Origin: Thalassoglobus sp. JC818
Lineage (GTDB): Bacteria; Planctomycetota; Planctomycetia; Planctomycetales; Planctomycetaceae
Assembly (NCBI RefSeq): GCF_040717535.1
Contig: NZ_JBFEFI010000002.1
Location: forward strand, 1-64,000
Length of the DNA: 64,000 bases
Reading direction: 5' to 3'
Shown: positions 36,292 to 45,269 of the stretch, piece by piece
Layout: each line of letters begins with the position of its first letter
Position numbering within the stretch: the stretch's first letter is position 1
The notes under the pieces: model-generated
Database searches by the model: none
Told to the model about the DNA's origin: nothing
What the model saw: the letters and a program-made list of their open reading frames with translations, nothing else
Translations under genes and position numbers: made by a program

Positions 36292-36660
36292 TCAAAAGCC
36301 CTGAGACTCAGCTGCTTTGACCAATGCTTGGCGAAGGTCTTGCACATCGGTTGACTCAATCCGATCTTGCGAAATGAAACGGTCGTTGATTCGCTCTGAG
36401 ACACCGCCCCAACTGACGAAGCTCCCAACGGCATTTTCTTGCCACTTTGGACCAAAACAGAGGGATTCTGAGCCCTTTTTCAAGAGTGGCACGCCGTCTG
36501 CATTTACATGACTCTTGAGTAGCATCAGTGCGTCAGCAGAACTTGGCCCGCTACTGCTCCGACGTGCGGCGACAGGCGTCCTTGGATCGTTTTCAAGGAC
36601 GCTTTCGTTTTTTATGGACCGACGCTGCGGATCAACTCTCGTTGCAGCAAAACGCAACAA
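36292..36660 (-). CDS. Hypothetical protein, up to 122 residues
   Basis: I recognise no family. The frame reads from TTG 36660; ATG at 36525 (MLLKSHVNADGVPLLKKG) would give 77 residues. The C-terminal part looks like a real soluble protein, with SLCFGPKWQENAVGSFVSWG and DVQDLRQALVKAAESQGF. The main support is a good minus-strand terminator about 140 nt downstream with no other gene to serve. It is divergent from the sigma-54 activator gene, with about 100 nt between starts. Confidence 0.45.
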   Translation of the reverse strand: MLRFAATRVDPQRRSIKNESVLENDPRTPVAARRSSSGPSSADALMLLKSHVNADGVPLLKKGSESLCFGPKWQENAVGSFVSWGGVSERINDRFISQDRIESTDVQDLRQALVKAAESQGF

Positions 36661-36763
36661 CTATTCCGCCACATGTTACGATCCAGTTCCTCATCGTGTA
36701 CAATTGATCCAATGAATTCTTCGAAAAGATGAGAACTACTGATTCGCTGTAAGTGAGATCTGA

Positions 36764-38824
36764 ATGGATGACGTTGAAGTCACGCGCGTTGATCACATCC
36801 CTGCTCAACCCGGATATCTCGCAGTCTATCGAGGGGACGCACTTCTCGAAGCAGTCGAGCTTCCTCAGACCGGGCGACTGACGATAGGTCGGGCACAATC
36901 AAATCGCATCGTCATCCCTGATTCCAAGTGCAGTCGCGAACACTGCGAACTCTATCTGCGGGGCGGAACATGGTTTCTGCGTGATCTCGAAAGCCGCAAC
37001 GGTGTAACGGTCGACGGGGAACGGGTCGTGTCCGACTCCCCAATTTCATTCGGACAATCCATCCAAATTGGTGGATGCGAATTGCGATTCAGCCGCAACC
37101 ACCCCGACGAAGAAGAAGCCAAACGCAGCAAGTCTCCCTCAGATACAGATTCCTCATACGAAATCATCGAGCGCACTTCCGGAGCCCAGCTCGACCGTCC
37201 CTTCGTCGAGCGCATCAATGCACGCGGTGACGGAACGACAGCCATGTTCCGGATTGCGAGGGAAATCGCATCCGCTTCGAGTGTTGGGCAACTCTGCCAG
37301 GTGGTCGTCGACGGGCTCATGCGATTCACGAAGTCGGGAATCGGCGGCGTGCTGCTTCCTGAAGATGGAATACAAACATCCGACGCTTCCAACTTCGTCC
37401 CGAAGTTCGTCGCAGGCAACTCTACCAAACCAACCTTCTCCAGCTACCTGAGCCAGATCGTGCTCAGCGACGGAGATGCCGTGCTGGCCCATAACATCTC
37501 TACGCATTCCGTGCTCGGTGTCCAGGAGAGCCTTCAACAGCTTCATGCAGAGAGCGCGATCTGTGCTCCGATTCGCCACGATGGACACCTGCTCGGCCTG
37601 CTCCACCTCTACTGTGTCACCACCGAACACGCCCTGACTCAAACCGATCTCGAGTTCGTCCTTGCCGTCGCGGACCAGATGGGCGATCAACTCAATTCTC
37701 TGCTCGAAAAGCAGGAACTCGCCACCGGGATTGAGAAAGCCCGACAGCAAGTCAGCGAGCTGCATCACCAGCTTCGCGCTGAAACGGAACTTGTAGGCCA
37801 TGGCCCCAAACTCGAAGAACTCAGACGCTCAATCAGCCGTGTCGCTCCGACAGACGCTCTGGTACTTATTCGCGGAGAGAGCGGCGTCGGGAAAGAACTG
37901 GTCGCCCGTGCTGTCCACTTCAACAGCCGCCGTCGGGAAGAACCATTTGTCTGTGTGAACTGTGCTGCCCTGACGGAAAGCCTCCTCGAAAGCGAACTGT
38001 TCGGACACGAGAAAGGGGCATTCACCGGAGCGTCGACACGTCGGGCAGGGAAATTTGAACAGGCTGACAAGGGGACACTCTTTCTCGACGAGATCGGTGA
38101 AATGAGCCCGGAAATCCAGGCGAAGTTTCTTCGGATTCTGGAAGGACAAGCCTTCGAACGCGTCGGAGGAGGGGAATCCATTCATGTCGATGTGCGAGTC
38201 GTAACCGCCACCAACAGGGATCTCGAAGAAGCTGTCCGCGAAGGGACATTTCGAACCGACCTATTCTTCCGCTTGCAGGTGATTGAAATTCACGTCCCGT
38301 CTTTGCGAGAACACATTGAAGATTTGCCTGCCATCGCGCAGCACTTCGTCGACCGGTTCTCCGCGGAATCCAACTACAAAGGCCGACGATTCGGTTCAGC
38401 CGCCATTCGCAAGCTCCAAAGCCATTCATGGCCGGGCAATGTTCGTGAGCTGCGGAACGTCGTCGAACGCGCGGTGATTCTGTCCGAAAACGAAGTGCTC
38501 GAACCGGATGATGTTGTCCTGACAAACCTTCGCCTCAGCGAGAACCAACAAGCAACCGAAGCGAAAACGCAAGCCAACGAACCCGTGAACGAAGCACTCG
38601 AGACAAGTGTTGATCCACTCGTCGACCTGTTCGGAAGCTTTGTCCAACAGGAAACGAGTCTCGACGAAATCGATCGCTATTACATTCAGGCGGTCTTGAA
38701 CGCGACCGACTGGAACAAGTCCAAGGCTTCGCGAATCCTGCAGATCGAGCGCACGACACTCGACCGGCGCCTCAAGAAATATGAAATCTCGCGTCCCGAT
38801 GGCGACGATGACGAGGAAGAGTGA
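36764..38824 (+). CDS. Sigma-54 dependent transcriptional activator with FHA and GAF domains
   Basis: The 686-residue regulator has four parts. An FHA domain at about residues 38-90 ([32 protein letters not shown]) binds phosphothreonine. A GAF domain at about 145-315 senses small ligands. The AAA+ domain spans about 345-575, with Walker A GESGVGKE near 371, [16 protein letters not shown] containing the GAFTGA loop that contacts sigma-54 near 417, and Walker [12 protein letters not shown] Fis-type helix-turn-helix lies at about 645-680 ([20 protein letters not shown]). It should remodel sigma-54 RNA polymerase at distant sites. FHA input suggests control by Ser/Thr kinases, which are abundant in planctomycetes. 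The closest sigma-54 promoter I see is that of clpB. Confidence 0.95.
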   Translation: MDDVEVTRVDHIPAQPGYLAVYRGDALLEAVELPQTGRLTIGRAQSNRIVIPDSKCSREHCELYLRGGTWFLRDLESRNGVTVDGERVVSDSPISFGQSIQIGGCELRFSRNHPDEEEAKRSKSPSDTDSSYEIIERTSGAQLDRPFVERINARGDGTTAMFRIAREIASASSVGQLCQVVVDGLMRFTKSGIGGVLLPEDGIQTSDASNFVPKFVAGNSTKPTFSSYLSQIVLSDGDAVLAHNISTHSVLGVQESLQQLHAESAICAPIRHDGHLLGLLHLYCVTTEHALTQTDLEFVLAVADQMGDQLNSLLEKQELATGIEKARQQVSELHHQLRAETELVGHGPKLEELRRSISRVAPTDALVLIRGESGVGKELVARAVHFNSRRREEPFVCVNCAALTESLLESELFGHEKGAFTGASTRRAGKFEQADKGTLFLDEIGEMSPEIQAKFLRILEGQAFERVGGGESIHVDVRVVTATNRDLEEAVREGTFRTDLFFRLQVIEIHVPSLREHIEDLPAIAQHFVDRFSAESNYKGRRFGSAAIRKLQSHSWPGNVRELRNVVERAVILSENEVLEPDDVVLTNLRLSENQQATEAKTQANEPVNEALETSVDPLVDLFGSFVQQETSLDEIDRYYIQAVLNATDWNKSKASRILQIERTTLDRRLKKYEISRPDGDDDEEE

Positions 38825-39234
38825 TGGCCGAAATCTCAGACAGTTCCGATGAGTTGACGAAGCTCGTCAACCGGTGTCAGCAAGCTATGGCGCACGCTTG
38901 GGTCGTCCGCGCATTTCTTCGCCATTCGGACGAAGCAGAGGACTTCCCGGAATTGACCTACATCAGCCGCTCAATCTTCGATGTGTCACGAGCGCTGGAG
39001 ACTCGAGTCAACGATCCGATAGGCTACTTCAAAATGCTCAGAAAGAAAGTCGGAAAATTTCGAGCAGCTGTCGAAGAGTTTGCCAAGCAGGTGCCTGACA
39101 TCTCGTCGCACACCAACTTCGCTCAGTCCGTCATTTCGCTGCGAGGTTCGGTCACGATGCTCGAAGAGTCTCTGAACCAGGCCCGTGAAGTGGCGATTCA
39201 GGCGGAAGCATCAAAGACAGGCCCGGCCAACTGA
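38824..39234 (+). CDS. Hypothetical helical protein coupled to the sigma-54 activator
   Basis: The 136-residue product starts at an ATG that overlaps the activator's stop (TGATG), so translation is coupled. It is helical throughout: SSDELTKLVNRCQQAMAHAW, DVSRALETRVNDPIGYFKML, SLRGSVTMLEESLNQAREVA. There is no signal, membrane helix or known motif. The tight coupling suggests it binds or modulates the FHA activator; this is inference only. GTG at 38821 is an alternative start. Confidence 0.75.
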   Translation: MAEISDSSDELTKLVNRCQQAMAHAWVVRAFLRHSDEAEDFPELTYISRSIFDVSRALETRVNDPIGYFKMLRKKVGKFRAAVEEFAKQVPDISSHTNFAQSVISLRGSVTMLEESLNQAREVAIQAEASKTGPAN

Positions 39235-39312
39235 CAGGCTGCCGCGGGCCACTTAAGCTCTACGAAAGCCTCTTCGTTCTGACCTTGCAGTGAATCGTCT
39301 CAGCACCTCGCA

Positions 39313-40236
39313 TTACGTCATCGGAATCCATCGTCTGACAACGACTGCCGGAATGAGTAACGCCAGAATCGTCAGAGAATAGGGCAGGGCAGCTGACCCC
39401 AGAAAACCAAAGATGACCATGCCATCAATGACGATGAGCGACAGTAACAACACCCCCACAGCAGGCTGAATCGTCTTCGGAGATGGAAACGAAATCGCTC
39501 TCATCACTCGCCGGTTGATCGTGAGAAAAATCACTCCCCAGACGAACAGAATCGAGACGCGATCGGTATCGCCAGCGACGGGAAGATCGATACCGAAAGA
39601 ACTTGCAAACCGTCCGATCCAGAACGCAATCGCACACAATCCCGCATCAATCACTGCCAGCGACAAAGCGAGTGGACCACGAGAGTTTTCGGCTGCTTCA
39701 CGTTTGGCGAAGAGCGTCACCCCCACGATATAGACACCAATCGCACCGGCATACCAGAGCAGCGGTTGTTGAAACACCCCCTGAACCGAGTCGACCGCTG
39801 AACTGCCTGCCATCAGCAGATTGATCGTTCGGCACAGCCCCATGAAAACCGGTCCCAGCGCCGTTCGTTTCATGTAGCGATCATAAGCGAGAACAGAAGC
39901 AGCCAGCGCAATCGCCAGAACAAGTGTTGGAAGACCTGCAATCGCGGCACAGAGAAGTCCGATTCCCATCAAAATCGCGCCGAACCTCAAAGCTGCCTGC
40001 GGTGAGATGGCGCCGGACGGAATCGGCCGTGACGGTCGTTCTTCACGATCCTGTTCAATGTCGAAGATGTCGTTAAAGACCATCCCGGCCAGATAGATTC
40101 CGATTGTGCTCCCGAGAATCAGCAGGAGGTCTGTGAGCGGAACCAATCCCCCATTGGCGATCAGAAAACCAGCCAGCGTGTTTGAGATGGCTGTAAACAC
40201 CGTGGGGAAGCGACACAGTCGAAGATAGACGTTCAT
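39313..40236 (-). CDS. UbiA family prenyltransferase (EboC-like)
   Basis: The product from the ATG at 40236 has 307 residues and seven to nine membrane helices. The first polyprenyl-diphosphate motif is NDIFDIEQDREERPSRPIPS near residue 53. The second region reads LAYDRYMKRTALGPVFMGLC followed by RTINLLMAGS; this R-T-x-LGPv-MGLCR-xN pattern is the one I associate with EboC-type UbiA proteins. Members attach or move isoprenoid chains on aromatic or other acceptors in the membrane. The other ebo genes are not adjacent. The in-frame TTG at 40260 would add eight residues. It converges on the gene at 38824. Confidence 0.88.
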   Translation of the reverse strand: MNVYLRLCRFPTVFTAISNTLAGFLIANGGLVPLTDLLLILGSTIGIYLAGMVFNDIFDIEQDREERPSRPIPSGAISPQAALRFGAILMGIGLLCAAIAGLPTLVLAIALAASVLAYDRYMKRTALGPVFMGLCRTINLLMAGSSAVDSVQGVFQQPLLWYAGAIGVYIVGVTLFAKREAAENSRGPLALSLAVIDAGLCAIAFWIGRFASSFGIDLPVAGDTDRVSILFVWGVIFLTINRRVMRAISFPSPKTIQPAVGVLLLSLIVIDGMVIFGFLGSAALPYSLTILALLIPAVVVRRWIPMT

Positions 40237-40353
40237 CTCAATTTCCGCTGAGAATCTCAATCAAATCGTGATTTCGACCCGCTGAACAAAGCCGCTCGGC
40301 AACGATCGAAGCATGCATTACTGCGCATCGAAACATCGGGCCCCTCGCGACGA

Positions 40354-40388
40354 TAAAAAACGGGCGTCCCTCAAAAGGTCGCCCGTTT
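40354..40388 (-). terminator. Rho-independent terminator after the acyl carrier protein gene
   Basis: On the minus strand a 9-bp stem (AAACGGGCG and complement) with a 13-nt loop runs into TTTTTT. It closes the transcript of the ketoacyl synthase and acyl carrier protein genes and separates them from the UbiA-like gene. Confidence 0.85.
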
Positions 40389-40451
40389 GTATCAAATCGA
40401 TCAGCAATCAAGACATCGGTCGAAGCAATCAGAAGATCTCGATCGGCGACC

Positions 40452-40703
40452 TTAAGCGTCTTTCAGCAACGGTGTCAAATAGGTGACGGTGCTGTCCATT
40501 GTTGCGAGATGCTCGTAATCCGATTCAGGAATCTGAACTCGATACAGCTTGCGCAGCTCCATCACAATGTCCAGAAAGTCCATGCTGTCGAGTTCCATCT
40601 GCTCGCGGAACGGGACGGAATCGTCCAGGTTGGACAAGTCTTCATCTGGGGCAATCCGTTCCAAAATTTCAATGATCACCTGTCGGATTTCCGGTGGGGT
40701 CAT
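40452..40703 (-). CDS. Acyl carrier protein
   Basis: The product from the ATG at 40703 has 83 residues and the four-helix ACP outline: MTPPEIRQVIIEILERIAPD, then QMELDSMDFLDIVMELRKLY. The Ser in LDSMDF near residue 39 takes phosphopantetheine. GAGGAG nine nt before this ATG decides the start over an in-frame TTG at 40721. DSMDF with Met is common in ACPs of dedicated pathways, whereas the housekeeping ACP usually has DSLD. It lies 84 nt downstream of a ketoacyl synthase gene on the same strand, so the pair probably handles a special acyl chain. Confidence 0.92.
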   Translation of the reverse strand: MTPPEIRQVIIEILERIAPDEDLSNLDDSVPFREQMELDSMDFLDIVMELRKLYRVQIPESDYEHLATMDSTVTYLTPLLKDA

Positions 40704-40787
40704 TCCGTTCTGTCTCCTCAATCACTTCTTCGTTGGCGAATTTGCCGAGCCGGAAACGAACATTCGAAGTCGTCTCAACGGTCGACA

Positions 40788-42062
40788 CTATTCGAAGACG
40801 CCCCCATGCTCAGCCGGGAATTTTTTTACGATCAACACTGAGTTAATCCCGAGCATTCCGAACGAATTGTTCAGAATATACTCGACTTTCTCCATGTGTC
40901 GGGGACGGTTCGCCACAATCTGATGCAGATCGCACCTTGGGTCCTGCTCGTCGAGGTTGATTGTAGCGTGGGCAATTCGGTCCTGAAAGGCAGGCAAATT
41001 CCCAAGCAGTTCCAACGCTCCGGCAGCCCCCATGGCGTGGCCGATAAAGCTCTTCGTGTTATTGATTGCCAAAGTGGTTCGGTCACCGAAAGCAGCTTTC
41101 AACGCCCGTGACTCCTCAATATCGCCCTGCTCGGTCGCTGTTGCGTGGCTGGAAACGATATCGATGTCGTCGGCGGAAAGTTGAGCTTTATCGAGTGCGA
41201 GAGCGATACACTCCGACTGTCGACTCGCTGACGGAAGGACGAAGTCCGTTGCATCGGAATTCATGGCGTAGCCGACAATCTCTCCGTAGATCTTCGCTCC
41301 GCGTTTGATGGCATCGGGAAGTCGTTCGAGCGTGCAGATTCCGCCCCCTTCAGCGACGATGATTCCGTTTCGATTAACGTCAAACGGTCGACAGGCTTTG
41401 GCGGGATCTTCATGCCAGGCGAGGGCTCCCTGACTCGCGAAACTCGCAAAAATTCCGAAGGTATGGATGCTTTCAGACACTCCGCCAGCGATCGCCAGGT
41501 CGACTTCTTTCAGCCGCAACATTTGAACAGCGTGAATGAAACCGGCGTTTCCGGCAGCACACGCAGCCCCGACAGTCAGATGCGGCCCGGTGATCTTCAG
41601 ATTGAGCGTTACCTCACCCGCGGGATTATTGGCCACCGTCCGCGGATTGTGATGATGTGACCAGACTTTTGTGTCATAGTCGAACTGAGCGATTTCGAAG
41701 ATCTCGTTCTCAGTCTCAACATTTCCATGTTCGGTGATACCGAGATAGACACCAACCCGGTCCCGACGAGTGTTTTCCCAGTCGATTCCGGAATCGCGAA
41801 TGGCTTCGTTCGCACAATAGATCGAGACCGATCCGGCACGCGTACCGCGTCGACGTTCCTTCTTCTTTTGATATCGAAACTCGTCGAAGTGGCAAATTCC
41901 TGCGAGCACTGGTTGCTTGATGTAGCGAGTCTCAAACGGCTGAACGCCCGACTTTCCAGCGAGGAGTGCGGATCGGTATTCCTCTAGCGAATCCCCGTTC
42001 GGCGCAGCTACCCCGACGCCGGTCAACACAATTCGGTTTTCGTCCTGCAATTCGTCCAGCAT
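40788..42062 (-). CDS. Beta-ketoacyl-ACP synthase, FabF-like
   Basis: The 424-residue product is a thiolase-fold condensing enzyme. It starts RIVLTGVGVAAPNGDSLEEY. The nucleophile Cys lies in VGAACAAGNAGF near residue 167, the first active-site His in SSHATATEQGD near 304 and the second in NNTKSFIGHAMGAAGALELL near 340, with the conserved Lys just before it. All catalytic residues are present, so it should decarboxylate malonyl-ACP and elongate an acyl chain. SHATAT instead of HGTST and the basic insert KKKERRRGTRAGS near residue 65 set it apart from housekeeping FabF. It is paired with its own ACP. Similar pairs appear in polyene, hopanoid-linked or unusual lipid loci, but the product here is unknown. 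Confidence 0.92.
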   Translation of the reverse strand: MLDELQDENRIVLTGVGVAAPNGDSLEEYRSALLAGKSGVQPFETRYIKQPVLAGICHFDEFRYQKKKERRRGTRAGSVSIYCANEAIRDSGIDWENTRRDRVGVYLGITEHGNVETENEIFEIAQFDYDTKVWSHHHNPRTVANNPAGEVTLNLKITGPHLTVGAACAAGNAGFIHAVQMLRLKEVDLAIAGGVSESIHTFGIFASFASQGALAWHEDPAKACRPFDVNRNGIIVAEGGGICTLERLPDAIKRGAKIYGEIVGYAMNSDATDFVLPSASRQSECIALALDKAQLSADDIDIVSSHATATEQGDIEESRALKAAFGDRTTLAINNTKSFIGHAMGAAGALELLGNLPAFQDRIAHATINLDEQDPRCDLHQIVANRPRHMEKVEYILNNSFGMLGINSVLIVKKFPAEHGGVFE

Positions 42063-42278
42063 ACTACCAGCATACTCATTGTGGAGGCGGCTTTCGTCGG
42101 ATGATGGACACTCGCCGCGTCATAGATTTTGAGACTCCCCCGAAAGGGAGATCATTGGGAGAATGGTCCGAGTTTTCGATCCCAATCAACAGTCTGGTGA
42201 GAGTAACGCTTGTCCCGAAACGAAACAAGCACCGTCAAGAACACTCGATCAGCAGCACTCTGTCTGATCGGGCCAACA
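42063..42278. other. Leader region between the ketoacyl synthase and clpB
   Basis: No convincing gene is seen. Several dyads occur: CTCCC-CCGAAA-GGGAG near 42136-42151, GCTTGT/ACAAGC near 42208-42230, and the perfect CGATCAG (42246-42252) with CTGATCG (42264-42270). Such dyads could be upstream activator sites for the sigma-54 promoter of clpB at 42467, but this is inference. Confidence 0.3.
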
Positions 42279-42497
42279 ATGTTTTCTCTTCAGGATCTTT
42301 ATCCCGAACGAGGAGGAATGCCTTCGGTCCAACAACCTCAACATGTCATTTTGGCACAATTGGCGTCACTCTGTCGCTCGAGAGAAAGTGCCGACTTGGC
42401 AGCATCTCGTTCACCACAAACTCGTAAAACACTGCAAAATAGAGCCTTATGGACTGATGAACCCGCTTGGCACAGTCGTTGCATAGCCAATGACTGA
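42279..42497 (+). CDS. Possible small protein, 72 residues
   Basis: An ATG frame starts [13 protein letters not shown], continues through [20 protein letters not shown] and ends [15 protein letters not shown] just before the clpB ribosome-binding site. The composition is protein-like, but there is no good ribosome-binding site for the ATG at 42279. An alternative ATG at 42318 has GAGGAGG too close to it. The clpB sigma-54 promoter lies inside the 3' end. I cannot name it and it may be chance. Confidence 0.25.
   Translation: MFSLQDLYPERGGMPSVQQPQHVILAQLASLCRSRESADLAASRSPQTRKTLQNRALWTDEPAWHSRCIAND
42467..42484 (+). promoter_or_regulatory. Sigma-54 (-24/-12) promoter of clpB
   Basis: TTGGCACAGTCGTTGCAT matches the sigma-54 consensus (TTGGCAC, N5, TTGCW). 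The GG and GC dinucleotides are exactly 10 nt apart. Transcription would start near 42494, giving a leader of about 24 nt before the clpB ATG with a strong GAAAGGAGGA site in it. Confidence 0.8.
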
Positions 42498-42517
42498 TTC
42501 GAAAGGAGGATCAACTT

Positions 42518-45148
42518 ATGGCAATTCAATTTGATAAATTCACAACGAAAGCACAGAAGGCTGTCCAGGACGCTCATTCCATCGCTGAGGGCAAACACAA
42601 TCGACAGCTGCTGCCGCTTCATCTTCTTGCGGCGCTGATTCAAGACCCGGAAGGAATTCCGCGGGCGATTCTGAAGAAAATTGGAGTCGAAGCGACTCGA
42701 CTCTCCACCATGGTCGACGGGGAAATCGACCGTCTCCCAGCTTCCTCAGGATCAAACCTCGAAATCAGCCCGTCGCGAGAATCGATTCAGGTTTTCGAAG
42801 AAGCTCAGAAGACAGCTTCTTCGATGCAGGACCAGTTTGTCTCGACCGAACACCTCTTCCTCGCGTTGACGAAAGTCGATGACGCAGCCAAACGGCTGTT
42901 GCATCTCAATGGAATCGAAACAGACGACTTGATGCAGGCCATGAAGGCTGTTCGGGGAGGTCATCAAGTCACTGACCAACACCCGGAAGACAAGTATCAG
43001 GCACTCGAAAAGTACGGCAAGGACCTTGTCGAACTCGCCCGCAAGGGAAAAGTCGATCCAGTGATCGGCCGCGATGGAGAAATTCGTCGAGTGGTCCAGG
43101 TCTTGTCGCGTCGACGAAAAAACAATCCGGTTCTGATCGGAGACCCCGGCGTCGGAAAAACCGCGATCGTCGAAGGTCTGGCTCACCGAATCGTTTTGGG
43201 CGATGTGCCTCAGGTTCTGAAAGACAAGAAAGTGGTCGCGCTCGACATGGGTGCACTGATCGCTGGAGCTAAATATCGAGGCGAGTTCGAAGACCGCTTG
43301 AAAGCCGTCCTCAAAGAAGTCGAAGAAGCGAACGGTCAGGTCATTCTCTTCATCGATGAACTCCACACACTTGTTGGTGCCGGCAAAACAGATGGAGCGA
43401 TGGATGCTTCCAACCTCCTGAAACCTGCATTAGCACGCGGAGACGTTCACTGTATTGGTGCAACCACCATCGATGAGTACCGGAAGTACATCGAAAAAGA
43501 TGCGGCACTCGAACGACGGTTCCAACCGGTGACGGTCAAAGAACCCTCAGTCGAAGACACCATCGCCATTCTGCGAGGTTTGAAAGAGCGGTACGAAAAG
43601 CACCACGGAATCAAGATTCGTGATGCGGCATTGGACGCAGCTGCAACGCTCTCCGATCGCTACATCAACGACCGTTTCTTGCCGGACAAAGCAATCGATT
43701 TGATCGACGAAGCTGCCTCACGTGTTTCGATGGAACTGCATTCTGTTCCAACCGAAATTGACGAAGTTCAGCGACGTTTGACTCGTCTGGAAATCGCCAA
43801 CCGCCAGCTTTCAGAAGAGAACGAAGAGCATGCGGAGAAGGAACGCCGTGAGATTCAGGCGGAAATGGAACAGCTCAATCAGAAGCTCGCGAGCCTGAAG
43901 GAGCAGTGGGAATCCGAAAAACTCGGCCTCGGTGACATTACTGAAGTTCGAGAAGAACTTGAGAAAGCCGACCTCGAATACGGACAGCTCGAAGCACTGA
44001 TTCGAGAACAGCAATCTTCAGGACAAATGGTCGACGAAAAGGACTATCAAAGGTTGTTCGAACTCGATCAACGACGATCCCAATTGCGCAAACAGGTGGA
44101 CGAGCAATCGGTCGAGCCTGAAGAACCGGTGAGCGAAACGAAGAGTCGACTCCTCCGAACCGAAGTAGGACCGGAGGAAATTGCTCAAGTCGTTTCGGCC
44201 TGGACCGGAGTTCCTGTGAGCCGAATGCTCAAAACAGAACGCGAAAAACTGCTGCACATGGAAGACCTCATCCATCAGCGGATGATCAACCAGTCCGAAG
44301 CAGTGTCTGCAGTTTCGAATGCGGTGCGTCGTTCTCGTTCAGGAATGCAGGACAAAAACCGGCCAATCGGATCATTCATCTTTCTGGGACCGACTGGTGT
44401 CGGAAAGACAGAACTCTGCAAAGCCCTGGCTGAATTCCTGTTCGACGACGAGCGAAACATGGTGCGAATCGACATGAGTGAGTTCATGGAACAACACTCG
44501 GTCGCTCGCCTTATCGGAGCTCCTCCCGGATACGTCGGCTATGAAGAAGGTGGTCGACTGACGGAAGCAGTCCGTCGGCAACCGTATTCGGTCATCCTTT
44601 TGGATGAAATCGAGAAGGCACATCGAGACGTTTTCAACGTCTTGTTGCAGCTGCTCGACGATGGCCGTCTGACCGACGGGCAGGGACGAACCGTGGACTT
44701 CACGAACACGATCGTCGTGATGACCTCAAACATCGGCTCTCAGGCGATTCTGGAACTCGCCAATGAAGGTGATGAAGCAAAGATCCGAGAAACGTGTCTC
44801 GACGCATTGAAGCATCACTTCCGACCGGAGTTCCTGAACCGTGTGGACGATGTGATCGTCTTTCATCCTCTCCAACGGACGGAGATCCGAAAGATTGTCG
44901 AGCTGCAGATTGATCGTCTGGCCAAACAGATGGCTGAACATGGATTTGCACTGGAAGTGTCAGATGATGCGAAAACACTTCTGGCGAATGAAGGGTATGA
45001 TCCGACCTATGGAGCACGTCCATTGAAACGCGTGATTCAGAACCGACTCCAGAATTCGCTCGCGAACGCGATTCTCACAGGTGAGTTTCCGGAAGGATCA
45101 ACGATTCATGTCGACACGCAGAACGGAGAATTCACTTTCTCTAAGTGA
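42518..45148 (+). CDS. clpB: ATP-dependent chaperone ClpB
   Basis: The 876-residue product is a full-length ClpB/Hsp104 disaggregase, which with DnaK pulls proteins out of aggregates. An N-terminal Clp repeat domain spans residues 1-150. NBD1 has Walker [16 protein letters not shown] near 207 and [20 protein letters not shown], with the KYRGEFEDR pore segment. The middle coiled coil lies at about 400-540 ([20 protein letters not shown]). NBD2 has [19 protein letters not shown] near 625 and [13 protein letters not shown]. It lacks the ClpP-binding loop of ClpA/ClpX. The ATG follows GAAAGGAGGA. Control appears to be by sigma-54 rather than a heat-shock CIRCE element, which I did not find. Confidence 0.97.
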   Translation: MAIQFDKFTTKAQKAVQDAHSIAEGKHNRQLLPLHLLAALIQDPEGIPRAILKKIGVEATRLSTMVDGEIDRLPASSGSNLEISPSRESIQVFEEAQKTASSMQDQFVSTEHLFLALTKVDDAAKRLLHLNGIETDDLMQAMKAVRGGHQVTDQHPEDKYQALEKYGKDLVELARKGKVDPVIGRDGEIRRVVQVLSRRRKNNPVLIGDPGVGKTAIVEGLAHRIVLGDVPQVLKDKKVVALDMGALIAGAKYRGEFEDRLKAVLKEVEEANGQVILFIDELHTLVGAGKTDGAMDASNLLKPALARGDVHCIGATTIDEYRKYIEKDAALERRFQPVTVKEPSVEDTIAILRGLKERYEKHHGIKIRDAALDAAATLSDRYINDRFLPDKAIDLIDEAASRVSMELHSVPTEIDEVQRRLTRLEIANRQLSEENEEHAEKERREIQAEMEQLNQKLASLKEQWESEKLGLGDITEVREELEKADLEYGQLEALIREQQSSGQMVDEKDYQRLFELDQRRSQLRKQVDEQSVEPEEPVSETKSRLLRTEVGPEEIAQVVSAWTGVPVSRMLKTEREKLLHMEDLIHQRMINQSEAVSAVSNAVRRSRSGMQDKNRPIGSFIFLGPTGVGKTELCKALAEFLFDDERNMVRIDMSEFMEQHSVARLIGAPPGYVGYEEGGRLTEAVRRQPYSVILLDEIEKAHRDVFNVLLQLLDDGRLTDGQGRTVDFTNTIVVMTSNIGSQAILELANEGDEAKIRETCLDALKHHFRPEFLNRVDDVIVFHPLQRTEIRKIVELQIDRLAKQMAEHGFALEVSDDAKTLLANEGYDPTYGARPLKRVIQNRLQNSLANAILTGEFPEGSTIHVDTQNGEFTFSK

Positions 45149-45177
45149 CGCATGAAATTTCAATTGTACTTAACAAC

Positions 45178-45223
45178 AACCGGGAGACTCGATCTGATGA
45201 TTGAGCCTCCCGGTTTTATTTTT
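45178..45223 (+). terminator. Rho-independent terminator after clpB
   Basis: AACCGGGAG and CTCCCGGTT form the stem, with an inner CTC/GAG extension, followed by TTATTTTT. It ends the clpB transcript and faces the convergent pectate lyase gene. Confidence 0.85.
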
Positions 45224-45269
45224 AAGCACAGGGATTTTCCTTCTGCGAAATGCGATTCAGACGACTGAC

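Noticed and set aside
42350-42370. Second TTGGCAC box near 42351 as an additional sigma-54 promoter
   Set aside because: The downstream GC element is 8 nt rather than 10 nt from GG, so the spacing does not fit sigma-54.
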